Source of the DNA: Motilibacter peucedani
GTDB taxonomy: Bacteria > Actinomycetota > Actinomycetes > Motilibacterales > Motilibacteraceae
DNA length: 64,000 nt
Direction of reading: 5' to 3'
Assembly (NCBI RefSeq): GCF_003634695.1
Contig: NZ_RBWV01000009.1
Location: 310,001 to 374,000, forward strand
This document shows positions 8,183 through 16,801 of the stretch, one piece after another; the first letter of the stretch is position 1, and each line of letters starts with the position of its first letter. Under the pieces are notes generated by a model, which did no database searches, was not told the origin of the DNA, and was given only the letters and a program-made list of their open reading frames with translations. A program made the position numbers and the translations under genes.

Positions 8183-9580
8183 GTGTCGGCGGTGCGTGCC
8201 TACGCGGTCGACGCCGTGGCGGCGCTGCTCTCCGCCGTGCTCTGCGTGCGCGCGTCCCGGCTCGCCTCGCCCCGCGGCGCCCGCGCGTGGCGCTGCCAGT
8301 CGGCGGCCCTGGCGTGCGGGGCCGCGACGGCGCTGGCCACGGCGCTGCTCCCGCCGCCCTGGCGCACGATCGCCGCAGACACCGGCGCCGTCGCCTCCAG
8401 CGTGCTGGTGGCCGCGGGCATGTGGCTGACCTCCCGCGCGCCGGACGCGCGGGCCCGTGTCCGCATGCTGCTCGACGGCCTGACCGGCGCGACCGCGGCG
8501 TTCGTCCTGCTCTGGACGGCACTGCTGGGCCCGGCCTGGGACGCCGCGCCCGGCGACCGGCACTCCGTCGCCGCCGTGCTGCTCCCCGTCGCGCCGCTGA
8601 CGCTGGCGGCGTTCTACCTGTTCATCCTGTGCGCCGAGATCCCGCCCGGCCGGCGGGTGATGCCGGTGCTGCTGAGCTCGGCGCTGCTGTGCGACACGGT
8701 CATGCAGTCGGCCCGGCTGCTCGGTCGGCTCGGTGGGGACGGCCCGCTGCCCGCCGTCGTCCACGGCGGCTGGCTCGGCTGCTGCGCGCTGTTCGCCGCC
8801 GCGGCGCGGACCTACCGCGGCACGTCGGTGCGGCGCACGAACTCCTCCACCCTGCTGGGAGTCGGCCTGGCGCCCTACGTCCTGGTGGCGCCGGCGCTCG
8901 CGGTGCTCCTCGCGCACTGGCTCCAGGAGCGGAGCCTGCGCCCGGCCGACCAGTGCGCGGTCGCCGCGCTCGTCGTGCTGGTGACCCTGCGCCAGTGCGT
9001 CACGCTCGCCGAGAACCGCGTGCTCGTCGCACGGCTCGCGGCCCGTGAGGCCGAGCTCGAGCACCGCGCGACCCACGACAGCCTCACCGGGCTCGCCACC
9101 CGGTCGCTGCTGCTGCGCCGGCTCGACGAGGCGCTCGAGGCCGGGCCTGCGGGCGTGCTGCTGGTCGACCTCGACGGCTTCAAGCAGGTCAACGACACCC
9201 ACGGGCACGCCGTCGGGGACGCGTTGCTGGTCGAGGTCGGTCGCCGGCTGCAGGCAGCCGTGCGCGAGACCGACCTGCCGGCCCGCCTCGGCGGCGACGA
9301 GTTCGCCGTCGTGGTGCCGGGACCGCCCGAGGCGACCGCCCGCGCGGCGGCAGCGCTGTGCAGGGAGCTGTCCGCCGCGTACGCGCTCGGCGGGCTCGCC
9401 GTGACGGGCGTCGGTGCGAGCGTCGGCACCGCCCACGGCTCGGCCGCGGACGGCGCCACCGGCGCGCAGCTGCTCGTCGCGGCAGACCTCGAGATGTACG
9501 CGGCCAAGCGCGCCGGGCGCCCCGCCGGCGCCCGCTGCTCGACGGGTCCTGGGCAGCCGGCCCGCGCAGTGCTTGGATGA
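8183..9580 (+). CDS. Membrane-anchored diguanylate cyclase (GGDEF)
   Basis: Makes cyclic di-GMP from GTP. It has 465 residues: about 270 N-terminal residues with seven or so hydrophobic segments, a short connector rich in Glu/Arg, then a GGDEF domain. DLDGFKQVNDTHGHAVGDALL and RLGGDEF (GGDEF at 370-374) are intact, so it should be active. No EAL domain follows. GTG start at 8183 with a purine-rich AGGGACGAGGGGG upstream. No recognisable soluble sensor is present; the membrane part resembles the unnamed sensor regions of other actinobacterial cyclases. Confidence 0.92.
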   Translation: MSAVRAYAVDAVAALLSAVLCVRASRLASPRGARAWRCQSAALACGAATALATALLPPPWRTIAADTGAVASSVLVAAGMWLTSRAPDARARVRMLLDGLTGATAAFVLLWTALLGPAWDAAPGDRHSVAAVLLPVAPLTLAAFYLFILCAEIPPGRRVMPVLLSSALLCDTVMQSARLLGRLGGDGPLPAVVHGGWLGCCALFAAAARTYRGTSVRRTNSSTLLGVGLAPYVLVAPALAVLLAHWLQERSLRPADQCAVAALVVLVTLRQCVTLAENRVLVARLAAREAELEHRATHDSLTGLATRSLLLRRLDEALEAGPAGVLLVDLDGFKQVNDTHGHAVGDALLVEVGRRLQAAVRETDLPARLGGDEFAVVVPGPPEATARAAAALCRELSAAYALGGLAVTGVGASVGTAHGSAADGATGAQLLVAADLEMYAAKRAGRPAGARCSTGPGQPARAVLG

Positions 9581-9627
9581 CGCCTGCCGGCACTACGAGG
9601 CCGGCTCCCCGCGCTCCCGGAGGCACC

Positions 9628-10467
9628 GTGCACCGCCGCCCGCACCTGCGTACCCCCCTCGCCCTCGGTGTCGTGCTCGCCTCGCTGGTGGCGTCGACGC
9701 CCGCCGCGTCCGCCGACACCGGGCCGCGACACGTGCCGGCGCCGGCGCGCGTCGCCGTGCTGGGCGACTCGATCAGCCGCGGCTTCGACGCCTGCTCGGT
9801 GCTGCAGGACTGCCCCGAGGTGTCGTGGTCGACGGGCAGCGTGCCGGCCGTGCAGAGCCACCTCGCCCGCATCGCCGCGCTCAACCCCGCGGTGCAGCCG
9901 GTCAACGCCGCCTTCACCGGCGCGCGGGCGTCGGCGCTGCTGCCCCAGGCCCGCGCCGCCGTGCAGCAGGGCGCCGACTACGTCGAGGTGCTGATCGGCG
10001 CCAACGACGCGTGCGCGCCGAGCGAGGCCGCGATGACACCGGTCGCGACGTTCCGCACCCAGGTCGCCAGCGCGTTCGCGGCGCTGCGCGGCACGCGGGT
10101 GTTCGTCGCCTCGGTGCCCGACGTGCGCAAGGTGTGGCAGGTGGCGCACACGACGCCGGCGGCGGCACTGGTGTGGTCGACGTTCGGGCTCTGCCAGAGC
10201 ATGCTCGCGAACCCCACCTCGACGGCGCCCGCCGACGCCGACCGGCGCGCCCGGGTGCGCCAGCGCATCCAGGACTACAACACCGTGCTGCGCCAGGAGT
10301 GCGCCGCGCTGCCGACCTGCCGCTACGACCACGGCACGGTCTTCAAGACCGACTACGCGCTGGCCGACCTCTCGCCGATCGACTACTACCACCCGAGCGT
10401 CTCCGGCCAGGCCCGCCTGTCGGCCAACACCTGGCCCGAGACCTGGAAGTTCCAGCCGGTCGGCTGA
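9628..10467 (+). CDS. Secreted SGNH/GDSL-type esterase
   Basis: A 279-residue exported hydrolase. Residues 1-33 are a signal peptide ending ASADT. Block I is VLGDSISRG with the catalytic Ser; block III is IGANDAC; the C-terminal DYYHPS supplies the catalytic Asp-x-x-His pair. Cysteines in FDACSVLQDCPE, GANDACAPS, LCQS, RQECAALPTCRY suggest disulfides, fitting export. It resembles the actinobacterial SGNH hydrolases acting on lipids or acylated polysaccharides; the substrate is unknown. The GTG start has CGGAGG at the right distance. The secreted mannanase follows, so both may act on extracellular glycans. Confidence 0.87.
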   Translation: MHRRPHLRTPLALGVVLASLVASTPAASADTGPRHVPAPARVAVLGDSISRGFDACSVLQDCPEVSWSTGSVPAVQSHLARIAALNPAVQPVNAAFTGARASALLPQARAAVQQGADYVEVLIGANDACAPSEAAMTPVATFRTQVASAFAALRGTRVFVASVPDVRKVWQVAHTTPAAALVWSTFGLCQSMLANPTSTAPADADRRARVRQRIQDYNTVLRQECAALPTCRYDHGTVFKTDYALADLSPIDYYHPSVSGQARLSANTWPETWKFQPVG

Positions 10468-10502
10468 TCCCGCGCGTCCGGGAGGCTTCCGTCCGGGCGT
10501 CG

Positions 10503-10526
10503 GGTCGGTATAACGTTATCCCGACC
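10503..10526. promoter_or_regulatory. Palindromic operator/promoter upstream of GH76 gene
   Basis: A 24-bp inverted repeat with a single mismatched pair, centred on AACGTT (10512-10517, flanked by TATAACGTTATC), 35 bases before the GH76 ATG. It is strikingly AT-rich for this genome and contains a possible -10 hexamer TATAAC. A LacI-family repressor site overlapping the promoter is the simplest reading; the cognate regulator is not proven. Confidence 0.7.
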
Positions 10527-10560
10527 GGCTGAGACGACTCTAACGAAGAGGTCCGAACCG

Positions 10561-11751
10561 ATGCCCCTCGCCCTGCGGATCCGACTGGCCGTGCTCGGCG
10601 CGGCGACGTCCCTGGCGGCCGCGCTGGTCGCTCCGCCCGCGGCGGAGGCCGCCGCACCGGGCGACCACTCGACGAACGCGCGCCGCGCCCAGGCGTCGTG
10701 GGCCGCGCTGCAGCGGTGGTTCGCCGTCCCGGACGGCTCCGGGCTCTACCGCGAGCAGTTCCCGGTCGCCGCCGGCGACGGCGCCTACTCCTACGAGTGG
10801 CCGTTCTCCCAGGCGCACGTCGCCGCGCTCGACCTGACCGGGATGTCGGGGGCGCACTCGGACGCCGCGAGCTACGTCGACGACCTCGCGGCGCACGACG
10901 CGGCGCAGCTGCACTACTGGACGCCGGCGTCGACCACGGGGCTGCCCGGCTTCGCCTCCGGGGCCGAGCCGCCGTTCTCCAGCGGCGGCGACCTCTTCTA
11001 CGACGACAACGAGTGGGTCGGGCTGCAGGACGTCCAGCACTACCTCCAGCACGGCGACGCCGCGTCCCTCGACCAGGCGCGTCAGATCTTCGACCTGGTG
11101 ATGTCGGGCTGGGACTCCGACCCCGCACACGCCGACCCGGGCGGCATCTTCTGGACGCAGGCGCCGTGGAGCCAGGACCGCAACACCGTCTCCAACATGC
11201 CCGCCGCCGAGCTCGGGCTCCGGCTCTACTCGCTGACGCACGAGCAGCGCTACCTCGACGGCGCCCTGCGCTCCTACCGCTGGACCAATGCGAACCTGCG
11301 GACGCCCGAGGGCCTCTACTACGACCACGTCGACCTGCAGGGCAACGTCGAGAAGACGATCTGGTCCTACAACCAGGGCGTCCCGGTGGGCGTCAACGTC
11401 CTGCTCTACGAGGTCACCCACGACAAGAGCTACCTGCAGGAGGCGCAGCGCATCGCCTCCGCCGCCCTGGCCTACTACGCGCAGGGCGGGCGCCTCGACG
11501 CCCAGCCGCCGTTCTTCAACTCCATCTTCTTCAAGAACCTGCTGCTGCTCTCCAGCGTGAAGAGCGACAGCGCGGTCCGCGAGGCGCTGGTCGCTTACGC
11601 GGACCGGCTGTGGACCCAGCACCGCGACCCCGCCACCGGGCTGTTCCGCTTCGGGGACGCGGCGGGCACGCAGATGATCGAGCAGGCCGCCGTGACCCAG
11701 GTCTTCGCCGTCCTCGCGTGGTCCCGCGGGGACTGGAGCCAGCTCTACTGA
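10561..11751 (+). CDS. Secreted glycoside hydrolase family 76 (alpha-1,6-mannanase-like)
   Basis: A 396-residue exported enzyme. Residues 1-30 are a signal peptide (AAEAAAPG cleavage region). The body is an (alpha/alpha)6-type repeat with Trp/Tyr-rich helices and the adjacent Asp148-Asp149 of YDDNEWVGL, the catalytic pair of GH76. The family cleaves alpha-1,6-mannan backbones, either fungal mannan as food or mycobacterial-type mannan in the own envelope. Single gene with its own palindromic operator, convergent with the heptose operon (7 bases between stops). The family assignment is firm, the substrate is inferred. Confidence 0.9.
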   Translation: MPLALRIRLAVLGAATSLAAALVAPPAAEAAAPGDHSTNARRAQASWAALQRWFAVPDGSGLYREQFPVAAGDGAYSYEWPFSQAHVAALDLTGMSGAHSDAASYVDDLAAHDAAQLHYWTPASTTGLPGFASGAEPPFSSGGDLFYDDNEWVGLQDVQHYLQHGDAASLDQARQIFDLVMSGWDSDPAHADPGGIFWTQAPWSQDRNTVSNMPAAELGLRLYSLTHEQRYLDGALRSYRWTNANLRTPEGLYYDHVDLQGNVEKTIWSYNQGVPVGVNVLLYEVTHDKSYLQEAQRIASAALAYYAQGGRLDAQPPFFNSIFFKNLLLLSSVKSDSAVREALVAYADRLWTQHRDPATGLFRFGDAAGTQMIEQAAVTQVFAVLAWSRGDWSQLY

Positions 11752-11758
11752 GACCTGC

Positions 11759-12505
11759 TCAGCGCGGGTAGGTCTCCGTGCGGTTGGTGATGACGACCGT
11801 CTGCAGCACGACGCCGGCGGGCAGCGAGACCGCGGCGTGCACCATGCCGGCCACGTCGCGCGGGTCCATCATCCGCTCCTGCGGCAGGTTCCACTGGTCC
11901 ATCATCGGCGTGTTCATCGCGGCCGGGTTGACCGCGCACACCCGCACCGGCCAGCCGCGCTCGCGCGACTCGGTCTGCAGCACCTCGGTCAGCTTGAGGT
12001 GGGCGGCCTTCGAGGCGTTGTAGGCGCCGGCGCCCGCGCCGACGGTCAGCGCCGAGATCGAGACGATCGACACGATGTCGGCAGGGCGGGTACGTGTCGG
12101 TGCCGCCGCGAGCACGCCGCGCACGAACGCGCGGGCGGTGTAGAAGGGCCCGTGCACGTTGACGGCGAAGACGCCGTGCCACTGCTCGTCGCTCAGCTCG
12201 GGGATGTCGGCGCCGCGGTCGGTGCCCGCGTTGTTGACGAGGACGTCCAGGCTCTCGCCGTGCTGCGCGAACGCGTTCTGGAAGAACGCGTCGACCGCCT
12301 CCGAGGAGGTGACGTCGAGGTCGACCGCCTCCGCGCTGCCGCCGGCGGACGTGATCTGCTCGACCGTGGTCCTGGCGTTCTCGGCGTTGACGTCGGCGAC
12401 CAGCACGTGGGCGCCGGACTCGGCCAGCAAGGTCGACGTCGCGCGCCCCAGCCCGCTGCCGCCTCCGGTCACCACGGCGACGCGGCCGCTCAGGTCGTTG
12501 CTCAT
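11759..12505 (-). CDS. Short-chain dehydrogenase/reductase, last gene of the heptose operon
   Basis: A classical 248-residue SDR. The cofactor motif TGGGSGLG is at residues 13-20, NNAG near 91-94, catalytic Ser149, Tyr162 and Lys166 (YNASK). VADVN after the second strand suggests NAD(H) preference. Its ATG overlaps the stop of the GT9 gene (ATGA), so it is part of the glycan operon and might modify a sugar intermediate or lipid carrier. It is too short and too unlike the extended SDR HldD to be the ADP-heptose epimerase, although it is the only SDR in the cluster. Confidence 0.88.
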   Translation of the reverse strand: MSNDLSGRVAVVTGGGSGLGRATSTLLAESGAHVLVADVNAENARTTVEQITSAGGSAEAVDLDVTSSEAVDAFFQNAFAQHGESLDVLVNNAGTDRGADIPELSDEQWHGVFAVNVHGPFYTARAFVRGVLAAAPTRTRPADIVSIVSISALTVGAGAGAYNASKAAHLKLTEVLQTESRERGWPVRVCAVNPAAMNTPMMDQWNLPQERMMDPRDVAGMVHAAVSLPAGVVLQTVVITNRTETYPR

Positions 12506-13488
12506 GCCTTCTCCTCCATCGTTGGGTCGGTGCCGGCGATCAGCCGCAGCGCGGCCTCGACGACGTCAGGGGGCTCGATCCGCAGCAGCGCGGCGTCGAC
12601 GGTGTCGGCGTTGGGCGCGCCGCGTCCGGTGCCCCGCCACAGCACGGTGTGCACGTCGGGGTCGATCGCCGGGCCCCAGCTCGAGGGCGGCGTCGGGCCG
12701 AACAGCAGCACCGAGGGCACGGCCAGGGCGGTGGCGAGGTGGGCGACGCCGGTGTCGCCGCAGAGCAGCAGCCGGGCCGAGCCCAGCAGCGCGCTGAGCT
12801 CGGGCAGCGGCAGCACGCCGACCGGCGCCCCGGGCAGGCCGGCGAGCGCGGCCACCTCGGCCACCAGCGCGTCCTCCCCGGGTCCGCCGGTGATGCGCAC
12901 CTGGTGCCCGGCCGCGGCGAGGTCCGCCGCGACCCGGGCCCAGCGCTCCGCGGGCCACCGGCGGGCGGCGTACGCAGCGCCCGGGTGCACGACGACGGCC
13001 CGGCCGCGAGCGGCCTCCGCCTCCGCGCGCGAGCGCAGCCGCAGGTCCTCGGGGTCGCACCGCGCGCCGACGGCCTCGACGAGGCGGCACCACCGGCGTA
13101 CCTCGTGCTCGTCGGGGTCCCACGCGATGCCGTCGAGCTCGAAGGCGAGCAGGCGGCGAGGACCGGCAGCGCGCAGCAGGTCGCGGCTGGCCGGACCGTT
13201 GCCGTGCAGGTCGACGGCGTCGTGCAGGCCGAGCTCGCGTCCGGGCGGCGGGCCGTCGAGCCCGCGGGTCGGCACCAGCCCGTCGACGACGCCGAGCTCG
13301 ACCTGCCAGCGGCCGACCGCCTCGGGCGCGGCCAGCAGGACCGGGCGCGGCGCGACCAGCCGGCGCAGCGCCCGCAGGGCGGGGAAGCCGGTGAGCGCGT
13401 CGCCGAGCCCGAGGGCGCGCAGCACGAGCACCGGGGCGTCAGGGGCGTCGGCGCCGTCGTCCCATCCCGCCGGCGCGCTCCCCCTCAC
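12502..13488 (-). CDS. Glycosyltransferase family 9 (heptosyltransferase-like)
   Basis: A 328-residue GT9-type transferase with the family's two-Rossmann layout: N-terminal LRALGLGDALTGFPALRALRR and C-terminal VVHPGAAYAARRWP, ITGGPGED and LCGDTGVAHLATALAVPSVLLFGPTPP, the donor-binding block that in WaaC/WaaF holds ADP-heptose. The GTG start overlaps the HldE stop by four bases, and its own stop overlaps the SDR start. Linkage to gmhA, hldE and gmhB supports an ADP-heptose donor. No signal peptide: it should work on the cytoplasmic face of the membrane. Confidence 0.85.
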   Translation of the reverse strand: MRGSAPAGWDDGADAPDAPVLVLRALGLGDALTGFPALRALRRLVAPRPVLLAAPEAVGRWQVELGVVDGLVPTRGLDGPPPGRELGLHDAVDLHGNGPASRDLLRAAGPRRLLAFELDGIAWDPDEHEVRRWCRLVEAVGARCDPEDLRLRSRAEAEAARGRAVVVHPGAAYAARRWPAERWARVAADLAAAGHQVRITGGPGEDALVAEVAALAGLPGAPVGVLPLPELSALLGSARLLLCGDTGVAHLATALAVPSVLLFGPTPPSSWGPAIDPDVHTVLWRGTGRGAPNADTVDAALLRIEPPDVVEAALRLIAGTDPTMEEKA

Positions 13489-14939
13489 TCGCTGTGTCCG
13501 AAGCCGTCGGCGCCCGACCAGGGCGGACGGGCCGACACGTTCGGACTGAGGACGGCGGGGCGGGCGAGGCGCTCGAGGAGCGCGGTGGTCGACCGGCCCT
13601 CGACGAAGGGGACGATCTCGACGCGGCCGCCGTAGGACTCGACGACCCGGGCCTCGGGCAGGTCCTCGAGCCGGTAGTCGCCGCCCTTGACCCAGACGTC
13701 GGGGCGCAGCCGCTCGAGGGTCGCGTCGGGCCGGTCGTCCTCGAACACGACGGCCGCGTCGACGCAGGCCAGCGCCTCGAGCATGCGCACGCGGTCGGCC
13801 GCGGGGTTGACCGGCCGCTCCAGGCCCTTGAGCCGGCGGGTGCTGTCGTCGGAGTTGACCAGCACGACCAGCGCGTCGCCCAGCCCGCGCGCGGCCTGCA
13901 GCAGCGAGAGGTGGCCGGGGTGGAGCAGGTCGAAGCAGCCGCCGGTGGCGACGACGCGCCCACCCCGGGCGCGGGTGCGGGCGACGACGTCCTCGGCGGT
14001 CGGCGAGTCGTCGAGCAGCGGCGCAGCACCCGGCTCCGGATTCGCGAGGGCACCGACGCCCCCGGCCGCGAGCCAGGCCGCGACCTCCTCGACGGCCGCG
14101 TCGACGGCGGCGGGCAGGGGCAGCCCGGTGCCCAGCCCGGCAGCCACGGCTGCCGCGAAGCGGTCGCCCGCGCCGCAGGTGTCGACCGAGTCGGGGCACG
14201 GCTGCGCGCGGTGCCGCGTGGCGCCCGCACCCTTGGCGAGCACGACGCCGCGCGCGCCGTCGGTGACCGCGACCGCGCCGGCGCTCCACCGGGCGGCGAG
14301 CGCGGCGCCGAGCGCGGCGAGGTCGTCGGCAGCTCCGCCCAGCAGGGTGGCCTCGGCCCGGTTGGGCGTCACGACGGCGCAGCCGGCGACCGGCTCCAGC
14401 CCGCGGGGGTGCGGGTCCCAGACGACCGGCACCGCCCGGGCGGCGGCCGCCAGAGCGTCGCGGACCCCAGGCGCTGCGGTCACCGGGCCGCCGTAGTCGG
14501 CGACGAGCACCGCGTCGGCCGAGGCGAGCAGCAGCTCGAGCGCGCTCGGGTCGAGCGCGCCGGGCCCTGCCGGAGCGGCGGACGGCTCGAGGTCGAGCAC
14601 CGAGCCCTCGCTGTCCAGGCGCAGCAGCGACTGGCCGCGCACGCGTACGCGGGTCTTGCTCCTGGTCGGCACGCGCAGCGCGAGCTCGTGGAGCGCCACG
14701 GCGGGGGCGAGCAGGGTACGCAGCCGCTCCCCCGCGGCATCGGCGCCGAGCGCCGTCACGAGGGTCACCTCCACGCCGGGCGAAGCGGCGAGCAGCGCCG
14801 CCAGCCCGGCGCCGCCGGGCCGGTCGTGCACGGCGGAGACGTCGACCACGGGCACGGGCGCGTCGGGCGCGACGCGCTCGACGGTGCCGACGACGTCGCG
14901 GTCGAGCAGCGCGTCACCGACGACGACCAGCCGCGTCAC
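13485..14939 (-). CDS. hldE: Bifunctional heptose-7-phosphate kinase / heptose-1-phosphate adenylyltransferase
   Basis: A 484-residue HldE (RfaE)-type protein. Residues 1-~310 are a PfkB/ribokinase-fold kinase with the anion-hole motif DTCGAGD and catalytic Asp259. Residues ~330-465 are a cytidylyltransferase-like nucleotidyltransferase, TGGCFDLLHPGH with the HxGH motif at 340-343 and a late GRSTT. It should phosphorylate D-glycero-D-manno-heptose 7-phosphate at C1 and, after GmhB removes the 7-phosphate, adenylylate it to ADP-heptose. GTG start overlapping the upstream stop (GTGA). The kinase half begins unusually close to the domain (TRLVVVGDALLD). The last ~20 residues are an unconserved tail. 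Confidence 0.9.
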   Translation of the reverse strand: MTRLVVVGDALLDRDVVGTVERVAPDAPVPVVDVSAVHDRPGGAGLAALLAASPGVEVTLVTALGADAAGERLRTLLAPAVALHELALRVPTRSKTRVRVRGQSLLRLDSEGSVLDLEPSAAPAGPGALDPSALELLLASADAVLVADYGGPVTAAPGVRDALAAAARAVPVVWDPHPRGLEPVAGCAVVTPNRAEATLLGGAADDLAALGAALAARWSAGAVAVTDGARGVVLAKGAGATRHRAQPCPDSVDTCGAGDRFAAAVAAGLGTGLPLPAAVDAAVEEVAAWLAAGGVGALANPEPGAAPLLDDSPTAEDVVARTRARGGRVVATGGCFDLLHPGHLSLLQAARGLGDALVVLVNSDDSTRRLKGLERPVNPAADRVRMLEALACVDAAVVFEDDRPDATLERLRPDVWVKGGDYRLEDLPEARVVESYGGRVEIVPFVEGRSTTALLERLARPAVLSPNVSARPPWSGADGFGHSE

Positions 14940-16801
14940 CGGCGGGCCCCGGCCGGCGGCAGCACGCCGTCGGCGACCTCGCGCAGGTCGACCTCGTCGA
15001 GCCTCGCCAGCGAGCGCTCGACCGCCGCGCACAGCGCGTGGACCGCGACCAGGTGACCCTCCTGGATGGAGGAGACCGACGCGGCGTCGACGCTCAGCAC
15101 CCGGTCGGCCAGCTCGGCGAGCGGGTTCGGCCGCGGGCCGGTGAGCGCCCACACCGCCACCCCGCAGGCGCGGGCGCGGGTCGCCGCGGCGAGCAGGTTG
15201 CTGCTGCGCCCGCTGGTGCTCAGCAACAGGAGCACGTCGCCGGGCCTGCCGTGGGCCTCGACCTGGCGGGCGAAGACCTCGTCGGCGCCGTAGTCGTTGG
15301 AGATCGCGGTGGTCGCCGAGGTGTCGCCGTGGAGCACGATCGCCGAGAGCGGGCGCCGCTCGCCCTCGAAGCGGCCGACCAGCTCGGCGGTGAGGTGCTG
15401 CGCCTCCGCGGCGCTGCCCCCGTTGCCCGCGACCAGCAGGCGGCCACCGTCGAGGCAGCTGGCGAGCTGCTCGCCCCAGCGGTCGATCTCGTCGCTCTGG
15501 GCGGCGAGGTCGGTCAGCCCGCGGGCGAGGTCGTCGAGGTGGTCGGACAGGCTGGTGTAGGTCGTCACCGGAGGTCTCCCCTGGCTGGTGGCAGTGGGCC
15601 GCGCGGGCTCGAGCAGACGGGCGTAGACGGCTTCGGTGGCGGCCGCGACGGAGTCCCAGGTGTAGTGGTCTCGCACGCGCCGGGCCCCGGCCCTGCCGGC
15701 CGCGTGCAGCCAGCCCGCGTCGGCCAGCGCGCGCGAGACGGCGGCCGCCACGGCGGACGGGTCGCCGGGCGGGACGTGCAGGCCGGTCACCCCGGGCAGC
15801 ACGGTGTCGAGCATCCCGCCGACGCCCGAGGCGACGACCGGGGTGCCGCACGCCATCGCCTCGATCGGGACGATGCCGAAGGGCTCGTAGGCGGGCACGG
15901 CGAGCAGCAGGTGCGCCCCTCGCAGCAGCCGGGCGGCGCGGGCCGGGTCGACGCGGCCGACGAAGCGCACCCGGTCGGCGACGCCGAGCGCGGCGGCGTG
16001 CGCGCGCAGGCGCTGCACGTCGGGGTCGTAGTCGAGCGCCTCGGCGGCCGGTCCGCCGGCCACGACGAGCTCGGCGCCGGGCAGCAGCGCCAGGGCCTCC
16101 ACCGCGGTGTGCACGCCCTTGCGCTCGACCAGCCGCCCGAGGCAGAGCAGCCTGGTCCGCGCCTCGGCGCTCCACGCGTCCTCGGCCGGGCCGGCGGGAT
16201 GGAACACGGCGGTGTCGACCCCGCAGGGCACGACGTGGAGCCGGTCGGCGACCGCCCCGAGCGCGAGCAGCTCGGAGATCTCGTCGCGGCAGGTCGCCAC
16301 GACCGCGTCGACGCCGGCGAGCAGCCGCGACTCGTGAGCGGCGCGCTCGGCCGGGCTCGTGTCCCGGGAGCCCTGGTGGCGCCGCTTCACGACGCCGAGC
16401 GCGTGGAAGGTCTGCGCGAGCGGCGGGGCGGCGGGCAGCGTACGCAGCGCCGCCTCGGCCGCGACCCCCGACATCCAGAAGTGGGCGTGCACGACGTCGG
16501 GGCGCTCGCGCGCCCACCCGCGCGCGAGCCAGGCGCCCATCTCGGGCATGTAGGGCAGCAGCGCGTCCTTGCCGAGCGCCTCCGGCGGGCCCGCCGGCAC
16601 GTGCACGACCTCGACGCCAGGCGCGAAGGGCACCCGCTCGGGCAGGTCAGCGGCGTCGCGGCGGGTGTAGACGCGTACGTCGTGGCCACGTCGCGCGAGC
16701 GCCGTGGACAGCGCCGCGACGTGGACGTTCTGGCCGCCCGCGTCCTCGCCGCCGAGCACCGCCAGCGGGCTGGCGTGCTCAGAGACCATGGCGATGCGCA
16801 T
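14936..16801 (-). CDS. gmhA: GT4 glycosyltransferase fused in frame to phosphoheptose isomerase (GmhA)
   Basis: One uninterrupted 621-codon frame. Residues 1-~402 are a GT-B glycosyltransferase of family 4 (GGEDAGGQNVHVAAL loop, LGRLVERKG, EPFGIVPIEAMACGTPVVAS donor motif). From Val412 on is a SIS-domain GmhA (GNGGSAAEAQHLTAELVGRF, SNDYGAD, STSGRSSNL, QEGHLVAVHALC), which isomerises sedoheptulose 7-phosphate to heptose 7-phosphate. No stop lies between the two; the linker is short and Pro/Ala/Thr-rich. A GTG at 15566-15568 with AGGGGAG seven bases upstream could also start free GmhA, so both a fusion and a 210-residue isomerase may be made. The ATG at 16801 overlaps the previous stop (TGATG). 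The GT4 part resembles sucrose-synthase/mannosyltransferase-like enzymes. Confidence 0.9.
   Translation of the reverse strand: MRIAMVSEHASPLAVLGGEDAGGQNVHVAALSTALARRGHDVRVYTRRDAADLPERVPFAPGVEVVHVPAGPPEALGKDALLPYMPEMGAWLARGWARERPDVVHAHFWMSGVAAEAALRTLPAAPPLAQTFHALGVVKRRHQGSRDTSPAERAAHESRLLAGVDAVVATCRDEISELLALGAVADRLHVVPCGVDTAVFHPAGPAEDAWSAEARTRLLCLGRLVERKGVHTAVEALALLPGAELVVAGGPAAEALDYDPDVQRLRAHAAALGVADRVRFVGRVDPARAARLLRGAHLLLAVPAYEPFGIVPIEAMACGTPVVASGVGGMLDTVLPGVTGLHVPPGDPSAVAAAVSRALADAGWLHAAGRAGARRVRDHYTWDSVAAATEAVYARLLEPARPTATSQGRPPVTTYTSLSDHLDDLARGLTDLAAQSDEIDRWGEQLASCLDGGRLLVAGNGGSAAEAQHLTAELVGRFEGERRPLSAIVLHGDTSATTAISNDYGADEVFARQVEAHGRPGDVLLLLSTSGRSSNLLAAATRARACGVAVWALTGPRPNPLAELADRVLSVDAASVSSIQEGHLVAVHALCAAVERSLARLDEVDLREVADGVLPPAGARR

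Noticed and set aside
11759-12505. The operon SDR as HldD (ADP-heptose 6-epimerase)
   Set aside because: It is a 248-residue classical SDR with TGGGSGLG, whereas HldD is a longer extended SDR with GGAGFIG-type N-terminus.
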